Positions 1 to 11,250 of a stretch of DNA of 64,000 bases are shown piece after piece (position 1 is the first letter of the stretch; each line of letters begins with the position of its first letter). Made by a program: the position numbers and the translations under genes. The DNA is from Armigeres subalbatus (Eukaryota; Arthropoda; Insecta; Diptera; Culicidae), in assembly GCF_024139115.2 (NCBI RefSeq), contig NC_085141.1, forward strand, positions 225,604,307 through 225,668,306. Direction: 5' to 3'. A model generated the notes under the pieces. It was not told the DNA's origin. It made no database searches and saw only the letters and a list, made by a program, of their open reading frames with translations.

Positions 1-310
1 CTGCCGTTTTTGTTGCTTCCACACACCCGGCTGACAAGCCGATCGTCATCTTCACCGAATCTGCAAAGTGTTGTCGCCGCCCTCCAGAGTGAGCATTCCA
101 AGCACCCGAGCGTGGATCCAAGGAATTCTTGCCGGCATGATTCCCGGTACCACGTTCGCTCGGATCCCCGGCCATTGTGGCGTCAGGGGGAACACCACTT
201 CTGATTTGCGAATCCCGCTGGCGCTGGCCGACGTGAAAAACTGGACAAAGAGTGTTGTCGGTCAGGACTGGGCTTCGCTTTGGAGCTCCAGGAACAGAAT
301 CTTCCTAACA
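1..310 (+). pseudogene. LINE RNase H domain fragment, frameshifted (copy A)
   Basis: Three adjacent frames hold pieces of a retrotransposon RNase H domain. One has an IVIFTES-like strand around position 45, the next has SVVAALQSEHSKHP, and the third has ARIPGHCGVRGNTTSD followed by ALADVKNW. The IPGHxGxxGNxxSD motif is typical of RNase H in R1, LOA and I-type non-LTR elements. The sequence is nearly identical to 9279-9560. The frame changes show that it is dead. The first 28 bases match 8774-8803, so the paralogy extends upstream of the RNase H piece. The window edge cuts the feature. Confidence 0.7.
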
Positions 311-534
311 AATAGCAACCCTATAACCAGAGACCGGCGGAGTGAAAAACTGTCGAAATGGCAACGTATGAAAATGCATGAAATCGTGAAAATGATACTG
401 GCAGCACTTGAACTTTTTGCTTGCTTCTTATGGGTGCAAAAAGTAAACAAGTCGAAATGGAACCGCTTTTGACGGTTCGATTGGAAACAAGATGGCGTCT
501 TCGCCGATCTCTTATTCTAGTATTTCTACTAACA
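311..534. other. 224-bp insertion in the RNase H paralogue, flanked by CTAACA
   Basis: Copy A and the copy at 9279-9560 run together up to CTTCCTAACA and resume at CTAACAAAAATAAAGG. The extra 224 bp is present only here and is flanked by CTAACA (305-310 and 529-534), which looks like a target-site duplication. No terminal inverted repeat or poly(A) was seen, so its class is unknown. Confidence 0.45.
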
Positions 535-1976
535 AAAATAAAGGACTCTACACAGCAAAAAAAAATATTAATATGCCGTGACGCAACTTTGTTAAACGTA
601 CTCAACAAATCTATGTAAAAGTCAATTTAATGTATTTTCAAATCAAATCGATGCTTTATTACACAAATTGAACGTAGTATGTGACAGACAAAATATTTTT
701 CTTGTTACGCTTTAAGTACGTAAAGTTACCTTCGTAAATCGTTATTTTATTACACATAAAATGATGCACATCGTGCTGGTTGTAAATGAAACACTATATT
801 ACCTATTCATGTGGTATATTACGTAAAAACGATGTAAAATTACTTAACGATGCTGCGATTGCGCTCAAGCCCAGTCTGGAACAAACTGACAGCCAGCCAT
901 ATTTAATTTTTGGGTGTTCGGTGAAAACATTATTTGACCTTGTTTTTTTTTGCAAATTCAGTGAAAAAATAGTGAGTTGTGTGAGAAGTAAAGAAAAACA
1001 CAGTTATAGTGAACTGGTGCGACCACCCGTAGTCGCAGATGTAGTTTTTTAAATGAAAATCGAGGAGCGGGCACAGCAATGTTTTGATTCGATTGTTTCG
1101 GAGGTAAGTTTTCATGGCGGCCATTTAATTATCGTTTTGTGCCTACAATCGATTTTTATTGCAATCCTTATTATAGGAATTTAATCACTAATAAAAATCT
1201 TCTCAGCGCCATAAAAAACAATTCAGGAATGGCTTTCCTGGGGTGACATTGCGCATCTCGAATCGAATCACTCGATTCGTAAGTTTTTGGATTCGTTTCG
1301 AAAAACTTGCGGCATTATCTATTTCGTTCGACTTCATTCAGTCGCAGTACAAGATTTCGAATGGTGCTGTACTAGTTCAATCGAGTATGTTCTGTCAAAC
1401 GAAATGTAAACAGAGAGAATAGAGATAGCTGTCTCCGTGTTTAGTATGCCGCCCGCTGGAGAGACAACCTTCAGCGCATGGCGAATGTGAGTAAACAGAG
1501 AGAATAAGAGTAATTTCATATGAAGGTAGCATATTGCCTATTGGAAAGGCATCCTTCAGGGCATGAATTGGCAGTTAATTTATAAACAAGCAAATTGTGC
1601 TCAATGATTTTAAAAAGCAATATTATTCATTGAGAAGTTGCAACCGATTAAAACATTATACCGATACGACATGTTTTGTAAATTGAGATATTGTAACGAC
1701 ACAAATTATAAGTTTTATGTTTATTCGAGTGTATGCCATAGATCCAAATTTGAGCTAAATAATTTAAAGCTAAAGAAGGATTCGATAATAAATTACTTTG
1801 TTGTTTTCATGTATTTTAGTTAAATGGTCATCTCATGCGCGTTTTTTTTTTATTTAACTCATATATTTTTACGTAGATTTTGGAATATACACGAATTCGT
1901 AAAAAAATACGTAAAAAAATACTGCAAAAAAAACTTTTTTAGATGAAGTCGTTTTTACGCAGATTTCGGGATAAGG
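535..1976. other. Unassigned AT-rich stretch
   Basis: No credible coding sequence was seen. There is a short CGAATCGAATCACTCGATTCG inverted repeat near 1258, and T and A runs around 1850-1945. The text around 740-785 weakly resembles 7740-7800, which hints at another dispersed repeat. Confidence 0.4.
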
Positions 1977-2120
1977 GAACGTCCACAAATTACGTAACGC
2001 TTAGAGTGAAGTGTGACGATCCATACAAAATTTTCAGAAGCTTCATACAAAATGTGTGACATAGGGTGGAGGGAGGGGGTTGAAAAATTCCAATTTTTGC
2101 GTTACGTTATTAATGGATCT
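1977..2120. mobile_element. Short MITE with TTACGTAACGC termini
   Basis: The left end (1981-2000) and the reverse complement of the right end (2099-2118) share a roughly 20-bp terminal repeat of the form GTCCA-AAATTACGTAACGC / ATCCATTAATAACGTAACGC. About 100 bp lies between them without coding capacity. This end sequence is common in insect MITEs. No clear TSD was identified. Confidence 0.55.
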
Positions 2121-2669
2121 TCTCTAATTAGAGATTGCATATTGTCTCTTCCCGTAGAGAAATAATAACAAATATAATTAAAAACTTTCAGCAAGAAATA
2201 ACTCTCGAACAACATTCGAAAGCTATAAAGGTGACGAGTGTTTTTCATTCGACTTGAGTCGATTTTCAGTGTGCTAACGAGTTTCCATAATGCCAAAACA
2301 TCTCGTTATTCTTGTACCTCCTCGAGCATACATAGATGCACAATGCCACCCCTGGTTGTTGGTTGATTTTGCAGCGAAGCAAAACGATGGGGAAATGGTG
2401 CCACCTTCGATTGCCAATAGAAAGTGTACCTGGGGTACGGGAACGAACTGCCGTTTCCGGGAGGTGATGATCCATCGTGAGTCTTGATTTAGCAGTTGAA
2501 GATTGGGCCAAACAGGATCGATTGTTATTTGGTAGAGGTAAATAAATGTTTATCCAGGGCTGTATGCCTAATATTAAATCATTATTGCAGGGCTGTTCGC
2601 AAAATATATTTATTTCGGATTCAGTGATTTCAAAATTATTATTTTTTTAATCTTTATTAGTAAGGTTTT
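2121..2669. other. Unassigned stretch
   Basis: No supported gene. A somewhat GC-richer part (about 2290-2490) is open on both strands for 65-81 codons, but no family was recognised. Confidence 0.35.
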
Positions 2670-2850
2670 TCAATTTCAAAATTTCAAAATTTCACGATTT
2701 CAAAATTTCAAAATTTCAAAATTTCAAAATTTCAAAATTTCAAAATTTCAAAATTTTAAAATTTCAAAATTTCAAAATTTTAAAATTTCAAGATTTTAAA
2801 ATTTTAAGATTTCAAAAATTCAAAATTTCATAATTTTAAAATTTCCACTA
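2670..2850. repeat. Simple repeat (TTTCAAAA)n
   Basis: About 180 bp of near-perfect 8-bp tandem repeat TTTCAAAA, with later units drifting to TTTTAAAA and TTTCAAGA. It runs directly into the next satellite. Confidence 0.9.
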
Positions 2851-4536
2851 GGAATTCCTTTTGATATTCCTCCGGGAATTCCTCTAGATATTTTTCTCGG
2901 AAATCCTCCGAATATTCCTCCAAGAATTCTTCTGGGCATTTCTCCAGAAGTTTCTCTGGATATTCCTCCGGAAAATCCTCTGGAAATTCCTCTAGTAATT
3001 CCTTCGGATAATCCTCCAGAATTTCCGCAGAATATTCTTACAGGAGTTCTTCCGAATATTCCACCAGGGATTCCTCTAAACATCACATCAGATTTTCTTA
3101 TAAGAACTTCTCCGATTATTCCTCCAGGAATTCTTCCTAAAGTTCCTCTAAGAATTCTTCCTAATATATATTCCTGTGGATATTTCTCAAGAAAATTCTC
3201 CGGATATTCCTTCAGGTATTCGTCGGAATATTCCTCTAGGAATTTCTCCGTATATTTCTCCAGAAATTTCAACGGATATTAATTGAACAATTCGTTTGGG
3301 TATTCGTCCAAGAATTAGTTTAGATGCTCTTTCAGGAGTTCCTCAAAATATTCCTCACGGAAATTTTTTCACGGAAATATTCCTCACGGATGAATATCCG
3401 GAACAAATCCTGGAAGAAAATTTGGAGGAATATTGAAAGGAATTCTTGGAAGAATACCTGGAAGAATAATCGAAAGAATATCCAGAGAAATATCTTGACG
3501 ATTTCCTGGAGGAATATCCGAAGGAGTTCTTGGACGAATTCCAGAAGAAATATTGGGGGGAATATGCACAGGAATTCCTGGAGGATTATCTGGATAAATT
3601 CTTGGACGGAAATCCAGTGGAATACCTGGAGGAAGATACAGGAGAATTTCTGAGGGAATATCCGAAGGAATACTAGGACAAATGTTCGGACGAAATCCTG
3701 GAGAAATATTCGGAGGAAATCCGAAAGAATTCCTGAAGGAATATCTGGTATAATACCCGGATACACATATGGAGGAATATCCGGAGGAATTCCTGGTAGA
3801 ATATGCGGAGAAGTTCCTGTTCTTTCGGAAGTTCCTCCTGAATTTCTTCCGGGAATTCCTCCTGAAGTACCATCTGAAGTAATTCCTCAGTAAGTTCCTC
3901 CAGGAATTCCTCCGATAGTTCCTTCGGGAATTCATCCGGAAATTCTACCAGGAATTCCTCCGGAAGTTCCACCAGGATTTACTCGTTAGGTTCCTCCGAG
4001 AATTCGTCCGGAAGTTCCTTGGCGAATTTCTCAGGATATTATTTCGTGAACTTCTTCGGACGTTCCTTCGGGAATTCCTCAGGAAGCTCCTCCAGTAATT
4101 CTTCAGAAGGTTCCTCCGGAAGCTCCTCCAGGAATTCCTCAGGAAGTTCCTCCAGGAACTCCTCCCGAAGCTCCTCCGGATATTCCTCTGGCAATTCTTC
4201 CAGATATACTTCCAAGAATTCCTTCTATTATTCCTCCAGATTTTCCTTCGAATATTCCTCCAGGAGCATCTCCGTATATTCCACCAGGTGTTCGTCCAGA
4301 TATTCCTCCATAAGAGCCTCCGGATATTCTACCAGTTATTCATCCAGGAATATTTATTCTGGAATTCGTCCAAGAACTCCTTAGGATATTTCTCGAGAAT
4401 CTTCTCCGGATATTTTTCCAGAAATTCCTCCGAATATTTCTCTAGGAAGTCCACTGGATAGTACACCACGAATTCGTTTACATTCCTTGAATAATATCCC
4501 AAGAATTCCTTGGGATATTTTTCAAGGAGTTCCTAT
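2851..4536. repeat. Degenerate ATTCCTCCGGAA satellite, left part
   Basis: Short units of 12-15 bp built from GGAATTCC, TTCCTCC and CCGGA palindromes. The pyrimidine-rich orientation (ATTCCTCC) is on the + strand at about 2851-3350. It flips to GGAGGAAT at about 3400-3820 and flips back after 3830. Because the units lack stop codons in several frames, long open frames appear on both strands. These are by-products and not genes. Confidence 0.9.
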
Positions 4537-4801
4537 CCAGTTTTCCGCGAGCGGAAATGGCCGCCAGCTTGCCTGCGGGTTGGTCTTTGATTTGACGTTT
4601 GTGGAGGTCAACTGCACCCACCGTTCAAGAATTTTGATTAATATGGTACATAAGAAGGCTTGAATTCACTTGATCAGCATCCTCTTATATTCAACATTGG
4701 TCAGAATGCTCGGAGCGGTGGGTGCAGTTGACCTCCACAAATGTCTAATCAGAGACTAACCCGCAGGAAGCTGGCGGCCATTGCCGCTCGCGGAAAACTG
4801 G
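4537..4801. mobile_element. Hairpin MITE with 87-bp terminal inverted repeats inside the satellite
   Basis: The left arm 4537-4623 and right arm 4716-4801 are near-perfect reverse complements. They start CCAGTTTTCCGCGAGCGG and continue through GGCCGCCAGCTT and GGAGGTCAACTGCACC. About 90 bp of unique sequence lies between. AT flanks both ends (4535-4536, 4802-4803), a possible 2-bp TSD. The sequence is unrelated to the surrounding satellite, so this is a clean insertion. Confidence 0.85.
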
Positions 4802-5815
4802 ATTGATTTTCTCCCTGGAATTCTTCCAGTAGTTCGTCAAGATATTCCTCCGGCAATTTTAAAAGATATTCTTACAAGAATTCCTTCCAATATTCCTCCA
4901 GATATTCCTTCAAGTATTCCTCCAAGAACTTCTACGGATATTCCACCTTAAATTTCCTTTCCTTTCCTACAAAAATGCATCAGGAAATTTCTTTATGAAG
5001 TCTTCCGGATATTTCTCCATTAGTACTTCTAGATATTCTATCAGATATTCCTCCACGAATTCTTCCGGGTATTCCTCCAGGAATTCCACTAGATTTCTTC
5101 CGGGAATTCGTCCAGATATTCCTCCAGGAATTCCTCCGATTATTCCTCCCAATATTCCCCCGGATCCTTCTTCTGGAATTCGTTCAAGAACTCCTTTGAA
5201 TATTCATCCAAGAGTTCCTGTTGATATTCTTTCGGGAATTCCTCTGGATTTTTCTCCAGAAATTCTTCCGAATATTCCTCCAGGAATTCCTCAGGATATT
5301 CCTCCAAGAAGGGGAGGAATTCCGAACTTCCGGAGGAAATCCTGGAGGAACTTCCGGAGGAATTCCTGGAGGAACTTCCGGAGGAATTCCTGGAAGAATT
5401 CCTGGAGGAATCTCCGGAGGAATTCCTGGAGGAACTTCCGGAGGAATTCCTGGAGGAACTTCCGGAGGAATTACTGGAGGAACTTCCGGAGGAACTTCCG
5501 GAGGAATTCCTGGAGGAACTTCCGGAGGAATTCCTGGAGGAACTTCCGGAGGAATTCCTGGAGGAACTTCCGGAGGAATTCCTGGAGGAACTTCCGGAGG
5601 AATTCCTGGAGTAACTTCCGGATGAATTCCTGGAGGAACTTCCGGAGGAATTCCTGGAGGAACTTCCGGAGGAATTCCTGAAGAAACTTCCGGAGGAAAT
5701 CCTGGAGGAACTTCCAGAGGAATTCCTGGAGGAACTTCCACAGGAATTCCTGGAGGAACTTCCAGAGGAATTCCTGGAGGAATCCGTAAAGGAACTTGGG
5801 GGAATTCCTAGAGGA
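4802..5815. repeat. ATTCCTCCGGAA satellite, right part with regular 24-bp array
   Basis: Degenerate pyrimidine-oriented units run to about 5310. From there to about 5780 the array flips orientation and becomes highly regular: a 24-bp unit GGAGGAACTTCC + GGAGGAATTCCT, repeated about 20 times. Because 24 is divisible by three, it encodes 8-residue periods in every frame, such as PGGTSGGI (+) and PPEVPPGI (-). The homogeneity suggests recent expansion of this sub-block. Confidence 0.9.
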
Positions 5816-6171
5816 ACGGTTTTATTAACAAAAATGAAAAGAACGGATTAAAATTTTAAATTTTCCTTGAGGTGACAAAATCGGGTCGAGAACATGATTA
5901 AATCGGGACCAAGGTTCTTACGCCAAGTTTCAACCACTTCATCAATAGACGGGAGAGGTGATCGAGGGGGTAAACAATTCATCTTCAGTGCAAAATGTTA
6001 ACAAACTGGCTGGTTCTGTCATACTAAAATCCCAGATGACTGAATGATAAAATTGACATATTGAAACACCTGTTTGTATTCATCATGATCGGGACGTGTT
6101 AAAATCAGTAGACATAATTGCGTGTATATTGTATAAGTATTTGTGGATACAATAAAATGCGTCTTGAATAA
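5816..6171. other. Unassigned stretch
   Basis: AT-rich sequence between the satellite and the next element. No gene or repeat structure recognised. Confidence 0.3.
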
Positions 6172-7526
6172 GGTACCCCGGGGCAAGTGGGACATAAAAA
6201 AACGCTAGTTCAGCAAAATTGCTAACGCATACTTAGAAAACAGGGTATTTCAGGACATTAACCACGGATACATCTTTATATGCTTCCGTTGTTGAAGTGT
6301 AGACGTGTTGTAAGCCATTTATTCAATTACAAAAATATTGATAGTGACATAAATAAATTTACCTGTGGGACCCACTTACCCCTTCAAACGGGGCAAGTGG
6401 GACCTGTTCTGCTCTATACTGTCGAACGAACTAATTTGAAAAATGTAGATATAATGTTCATGTAATTTCTGAGTCGTAGTTTTTCATATCATGGATGGAG
6501 TTTTATTGCTTTTCAGACTTTTGTTTTTGGCAAAAAAAAGGGATTTCAATGTTAGCAGATATAAAAACAAGACAACAGCCAGTTTACTGTTTAATTGTCT
6601 GTTGTCTGGTTTTACATTGGCTTACTTTCTAACCAAATGTGCTAGATGGAAGAGATAAGCAAATCTTTGTTCACTTTTCGAATGAATGTTTATCTGTTTA
6701 ACATAAATTATTACATAAATTAGAACTTCAAAAGGAACGTTTTTATTCAGGCGGTGTTGTAAATTTGTAATAGAACGAAATGGCCAATTTATGTCTTAAG
6801 CACTTTATTTATCTGAAAATCTGTTAATCTGATGCGAAGTTTAAAAATCAGAAAACACAAGACAAAACCTGTTGATCTATTGTAGGATAAATAGATTGTT
6901 TGCACTGTAAACGGAAAAAAAATGCATAGTTATAACCATTGCTCTTTTCCATGAGGGAGAAAAATTTTCAAAAAGTAAAATACGCATTTGGTAAATCAAC
7001 TGTACATTACTTCTTAACAACTAAACCAACGATATCAACTGCATTTGATTCAGATCTATATGAAATATGAGTGTCGAAGTTATTCTTCACTAGACAACAA
7101 TCTAAAAACAGGTAAAATGGCTCTATCGAAAATGTTGTTCAAATATGTCCCACTTGCCCACTATGTTAAAAATCAAGGGAAAGTGAAAATTGCAGAATTT
7201 GGCTTTAATCAAAACTTTTAAATAGTTTTTGATGTCACACAATTATTTAATTGCTCAAAATATTCAATTTCCACATCAATGATGAATTTAGAAACGACTA
7301 TTTTTTTGGAAATCTATTGAATTAAAATAAAAGTAATAGATTTTGCCGGCAGTTTAAAGTCATGATTAAACAATACCATTAGTATGGTGCCGCAAATGGT
7401 TTTGATTCCAATTTTTTATAATTCTGCTTCATCTTTCTAGAACATTGTTAACATTAAAAACGTTCACCGATTAATCAGCAGCCATAGTACCCACTTACCC
7501 CGTATTTTCACTTGCCACGGGGTACC
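6172..7526. mobile_element. Non-autonomous DNA element with GGTACCCCG termini
   Basis: The ends GGTACCCCGGGGCAAGTG (6172) and CACTTGCCACGGGGTACC (7526) are inverted repeats of about 18 bp. Internal copies of the subterminal motif CCCACTTRCCCC occur in both orientations near 6365-6405, 7145 and 7490. There is no transposase-like frame. The TSD is unclear because flanking sequence on both sides is A/T-rich. The superfamily is undetermined. Confidence 0.6.
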
Positions 7527-7824
7527 TTAAATAAAATTTGAATTGTTGTTTCTGAAAATGTATTTTCAAGCATGAAAGAAGAAAATCCGAATACCCCCAA
7601 CCCCGCTTCTGAAAGCGGGATACATCCTGACCGGTTTTTACGTCGTTTTTTCAGTTACATCGAACATATTACGTTGAAAATTAATTACATTGGTTCAATT
7701 TGAGAATGAAATATCTAGTACGTCAACTTTTTATTACGTCATTCAGATGTAATAAAACATTATATTTACGACGGCGATGATGTGCATCAAATCTGATGTG
7801 ATATTACTTTTTATTTTTTACTGT
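7527..7824. other. Unassigned AT-rich stretch
   Basis: No supported feature. The text around 7740-7800 resembles 740-785. Confidence 0.3.
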
Positions 7825-8058
7825 GTAATCAAAGAGGTTTTTAATTCAAAATTAACGGCTACTTTTTAATTGGATTATATTCCAACCTAATTTGCGAATC
7901 CCCAACTAAACCAAACCAACCAAAATAAGCCAATGCCCACTGTATTTGACCCAGTTCTTGTATGAATTGATAGTGTGATGACAAACAGCAGCACGAAAAG
8001 TTCATTACTTGCTGTGTGACGCACATTCGGAAGTGTTTCACTGGATTGAAATTGATTT
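7825..8058 (+). repeat. Left arm of a 233-bp inverted repeat
   Basis: From GTAATCAAAGAGG to GGATTGAAATTGATTT, this segment is repeated almost exactly in reverse orientation at 10871-11105. Identity stops sharply at both ends. The arms could be termini of one 3.28-kb foldback element or two copies of a MITE. Confidence 0.8.
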
Positions 8059-8805
8059 ATTAGAATTTATTGAAATTGACCTTATTAGCGAGTAGATATC
8101 AAACCAAAGCACTGTACTATACATAATTAAATCGCAGAGAAGTTATATTGTGCAAGGAATACCTACAAAATGCAATTGAAAAATAAAACATGAAAATAAC
8201 GGTGGAGCATTATGTTTCTTGCGTGAAAAGTTTGTCCGTGTAGCGTAATTGCAACGGCTCGTGTTGCCGAGGGGAAGCTTCATTTGGTTTGGAGCAAGCA
8301 TCCAAATCCCAGAGGTAGCAGCATCATTTTCTAATTAACATCGCACGAGAATATGACCTGCCATCTAATCCATTCGCTGCACTGCAATCCATGCTATTCT
8401 CTACAAAACAGCGCTGTGATAATTACCGGTAGGCTGCCTACGATTCAGGTAAAGTTGTAGATTGAAACGAAACATATTAATACTATATAGGCATAAAATT
8501 TCATGTATGCAAAGAATTCCAACAATTTAACAAGCGCAACGCCCACTATTGACACTGTAATAGAGTATCCAGAATTTTTCACTTAATGGTGTTGGTGTCA
8601 GTTTAATTAAAAGTGTAATTATAAAAGTCCAGAGTAAATGGGTCAACATAACATATCTCATGTACCTATAACCATTTTTTGAACTCAATGTGTTAGTTTT
8701 GGAGTTTCCGGATCCAACCTAACAAAATCAGAGAGCTTAGCCCGCCAGTGTAATGTCTTTTCAGCCGAAGCCGCTGCCTTTTTTGTTGCTTCCACACACA
8801 CCCAC
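8059..8805. other. Unassigned stretch ending in the copy-B paralogue segment
   Basis: No gene seen. The last part (8774-8803) matches the first 28 bases of the window and belongs to the RNase H paralogue that continues at 9279. Confidence 0.4.
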
Positions 8806-9269
8806 AAAACCGAACAAAACCAACGAGTGCAGTAAGGGCACCTGTGAGGCAGTGAACACTTTGCTCACCCCGACAACCAACATGTCGCGGGTGGGCTGCG
8901 GAGATATAGAGGTCATTGCGGTTCACGCGCGGTGGTTGTTGTCGGGGTGCTCGTCTCCAACGTGAGATTATGATACGGACCGTTAGGTTACTATCATAGC
9001 TTGCGATCGACGGGTGGTGAGGTAGCCACCCTTGAAGTCGATGTTGTGTGTATTGACGTCAAGTGCGTTAGCATAGGCGTGAGCGTTCTCAATAGTCCCC
9101 CCCTGATGTATTGCTTAATTGCGGGCCGGGGGTACGGACTGGCGAAAGGGTTTTGGTTTTAGTGGGTCGGGTAAGGGTTACATGACATACCCATCCCCAC
9201 ACTACCTGAGTACCTCCTCAGGTGTCTGGTTGCAGATTTCCGTTTACCCTTGCTCAAGAAAAAAAAAAA
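8806..9269 (+). mobile_element. 5'-truncated LINE 3' end with poly(A) and 9-bp TSD
   Basis: The segment ends in an A-run (9259-9269) after CCCTTGCTCAAG. It is flanked by CACACCCAC at 8797-8805 and 9270-9278. The paralogue at positions 1-40 lacks the insert, so it acts as an empty site. The same 3' end occurs in reverse at 49356-49560 downstream of a LINE ORF2 C-terminus. This is therefore the 3' untranslated region of an R1/LOA-type LINE. Confidence 0.75.
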
Positions 9270-9278
9270 CACACCCAC

Positions 9279-9560
9279 TGACAGGCCGATCGTCATCTTC
9301 ACCGAATCTGCAAAGTGTTGTCGCCGCCCTCCAGAGTGAGCATTCCAAGCACCCGTGCGTGGATCCAAGGAATTCTTGCCGGCATGATTCCCGGTACCAC
9401 GTTCGCTCGGATCCCCGGCCATTGTGGCGTCAGGGGGAACACCACTTCTGATTTGCGAATCCCGCTGGCGCTGGCCGACGTGAAAAACTGGACAAAGAGT
9501 GTTGTCGGTCAGGACTGGGCTTCGCTTTGGAGCTCCTGGATCAGAATCTTCCTAACAAAA
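9279..9560 (+). pseudogene. LINE RNase H domain fragment (copy B)
   Basis: Nearly identical to copy A, with the same three-frame decay and the same IPGHCGVRGN motif. Here the paralogous text was split upstream by the 464-bp LINE tail, but it lacks the 224-bp insertion seen in copy A. Confidence 0.7.
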
Positions 9561-9785
9561 ATAAAGGACTCTACCGTCTTTACTAGTGACTAAATAAAAA
9601 AACTAGAAGTATTCGATCCTCAATGATGAAATGATGTTATAGTCACTGCGACAAACCTAAAAGTGGACAGAGCATTCCTAGTACTAGCTACAAGAAAAAG
9701 GCTCGGAAAGTGGGACTTTTTCTTTTATTCGGCAGTGAAGCTCTATACGTATACGTGTGGTCCAAAAAGGGTCAAATCTCCAACT
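9561..9785. other. Unassigned stretch
   Basis: No supported feature between the RNase H fragment and the exon-like frame. Confidence 0.3.
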
Positions 9786-9961
9786 CATAGTCGGCGCATC
9801 ACGGTCAGAAAGAAGCAAAAGCGACGGTTGACGACTTTCCGGGAACTCTCCTGGATGTGTCCAGAGACAGGAAGCTTGTCACCATTTCGTCGGACGAAGA
9901 GAGTTATTATCGTCTGTATGTCGACAAAACCGGCATCGGCTACACCATCTTTCCGACGTAA
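9786..9961 (+). pseudogene. Unrecognised exon-like open frame, stop at 9959-9961
   Basis: After an in-frame stop, a 57-codon frame reads SAHHGQKEAKATVDDFPGTL, then a stretch with SRDRKLVTISSDEE, and ends YVDKTGIGYTIFPT-stop. Its composition (balanced charged and aromatic residues, no repeats) is protein-like, unlike neighbouring intergenic DNA. No start codon or clear splice acceptor was fixed. It could be a terminal exon, a captured gene fragment or chance. The family was not recognised. Confidence 0.25.
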
Positions 9962-10265
9962 CCGACTTCTCAAAAAAGAATCCCTTGTTTGGAGCGAAAT
10001 GATTTTTTTTGGGAAATGAGTGAAATGATCCGTTTTAGCATGAAAAAGACGTGATGAATTTCTTTAAACTTGCAAACGAGTTAGTTCACGCGGGAGTGCT
10101 CAATGATTAAAAATTATGAATGATTTTACCAACACTGATTTAAACATAGGAAATATAAAAAAAAAATAGTGGATGGATGCTAATTTTCAATCACTATGTA
10201 GCAATATCAGTCTATTTTTGTATGTAGTGAAATGACATATGTACATAGTTCACATCAATAGTGTA
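9962..10265. other. Unassigned AT-rich stretch
   Basis: No supported feature. Confidence 0.3.
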
Positions 10266-10277
10266 CGGCTACAAGTT

Positions 10278-10718
10278 TTTTTTTTTTTTTATTCCTTTCT
10301 TTATTTGATAGGCACTCTGTGTTACTTAACCGCTACTGTGCCGAGATCTACTGTGATATTCTGCTGTACAGAATCCACACAGAATCTATTTTTAGATTTT
10401 TCATTACTCATTATTGTTGTCGTTGCCAGTCCATCTCGTCGTAGGTCCATTGTGTCCGTTTGTCCATGTCGTGCATCTCAATGATCGTTGCATTGTTCGG
10501 TTGCCATTTATCCGGGTACGTTGGAGGAGTGCCTCCGAGAAGAACAAGTTGTCAGTCGTCATCAGGCAGCCGTGACGATAAGGCGCGTTCCCCAATACGC
10601 TACCGCATGGGCTGCGCATCCGGCGACTGACGAGGATTTGGTGGAGGGGCTGGGAATCGAACCCATGACCATCCGCTTATAAGGCGAACGTGTAGCCAAC
10701 TACGCTACGAGACCCCCT
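10278..10718 (-). mobile_element. tRNA-derived SINE with poly(A) tail and 12-bp TSD
   Basis: On the minus strand the element starts with a tRNA-like head (about 10717 down to 10644). The head has a CTTATAA anticodon loop (UAU) and a GGGTTCGATTCCC T-arm, and the element ends in an A-run (T-run 10276-10290 on +). The exact duplication CGGCTACAAGTT flanks it (10266-10277 and 10719-10730). The intact TSD points to a relatively young retrotransposed SINE. It is not a functional tRNA gene, as the head is fused to about 365 bp of body. Confidence 0.85.
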
Positions 10719-10870
10719 CGGCTACAAGTTCTGGTCAAGATGGAATATATCTTTCAAAGTAATTATCTATCGTTCGTCCAGTTCAAACAGAACTTGCTTT
10801 TGCCTCTAGCATTGGAGCACCATAACTTAAAAGAAAAGCGATAAACTTCTGCCAAACTTCTCGTTTGTGG

Positions 10871-11105
10871 AAATCAATTTCAATCCAGTGAAACACTTCC
10901 GAATGTGCGTCACACAGCAAGTAATGAACTTTTCGTGCTGCTGTTTGTCATCACACTATCAATTCATACAAGAACTGGGTCAAATACAGTGGGCATTGGC
11001 TAATTTTGGTTGGTTTGGTTTAGTTGGGGATTCGCAAATTAGGTTGGAATATAATCCAATTAAAAAGTAGCCGTTAATTTTGAATTTAAAACCTCTTTGA
11101 TTACA
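10871..11105 (-). repeat. Right arm of the 233-bp inverted repeat
   Basis: Reverse-complement partner of 7825-8058, with only a few mismatches. Together the arms enclose a LINE tail, an RNase H fragment and a SINE. Confidence 0.8.
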
Positions 11106-11136
11106 ATTAATTGCATATTATTCGGCATCTCGGCCG

Positions 11137-11250
11137 TACGAAAACCATTTTTTTTTGTTAAATATCTTGGGTGTGTATATGCACAGCACATGTTTCGAAA
11201 TAGACAAATTGATATGAAATTTGCGAAAAAGAATCCACGTGTCTTGGAAG
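11137..11250 (-). mobile_element. Foldback element, outer left arm (segment 1)
   Basis: This segment, from GAAAACCATTTTTTTT to CGTGTCTTGGAAG, is the reverse complement of about 19865-19965. It is cut at its tRNA-like T-arm by the 7.1-kb hAT-type element starting at 11251. The arm resumes at 18356. Confidence 0.75.

Noticed and set aside
2820..5741. Long open frames (134-228 codons) rich in Gly/Pro/Thr/Ser or Arg/Asn across the satellite
   Set aside because: They occur in several frames on both strands and follow the repeat period; the unit simply lacks stop codons.
10644..10717. Functional tRNA gene with UAU anticodon
   Set aside because: It is the head of a SINE with poly(A) tail and TSD, continuous with a 365-bp body.
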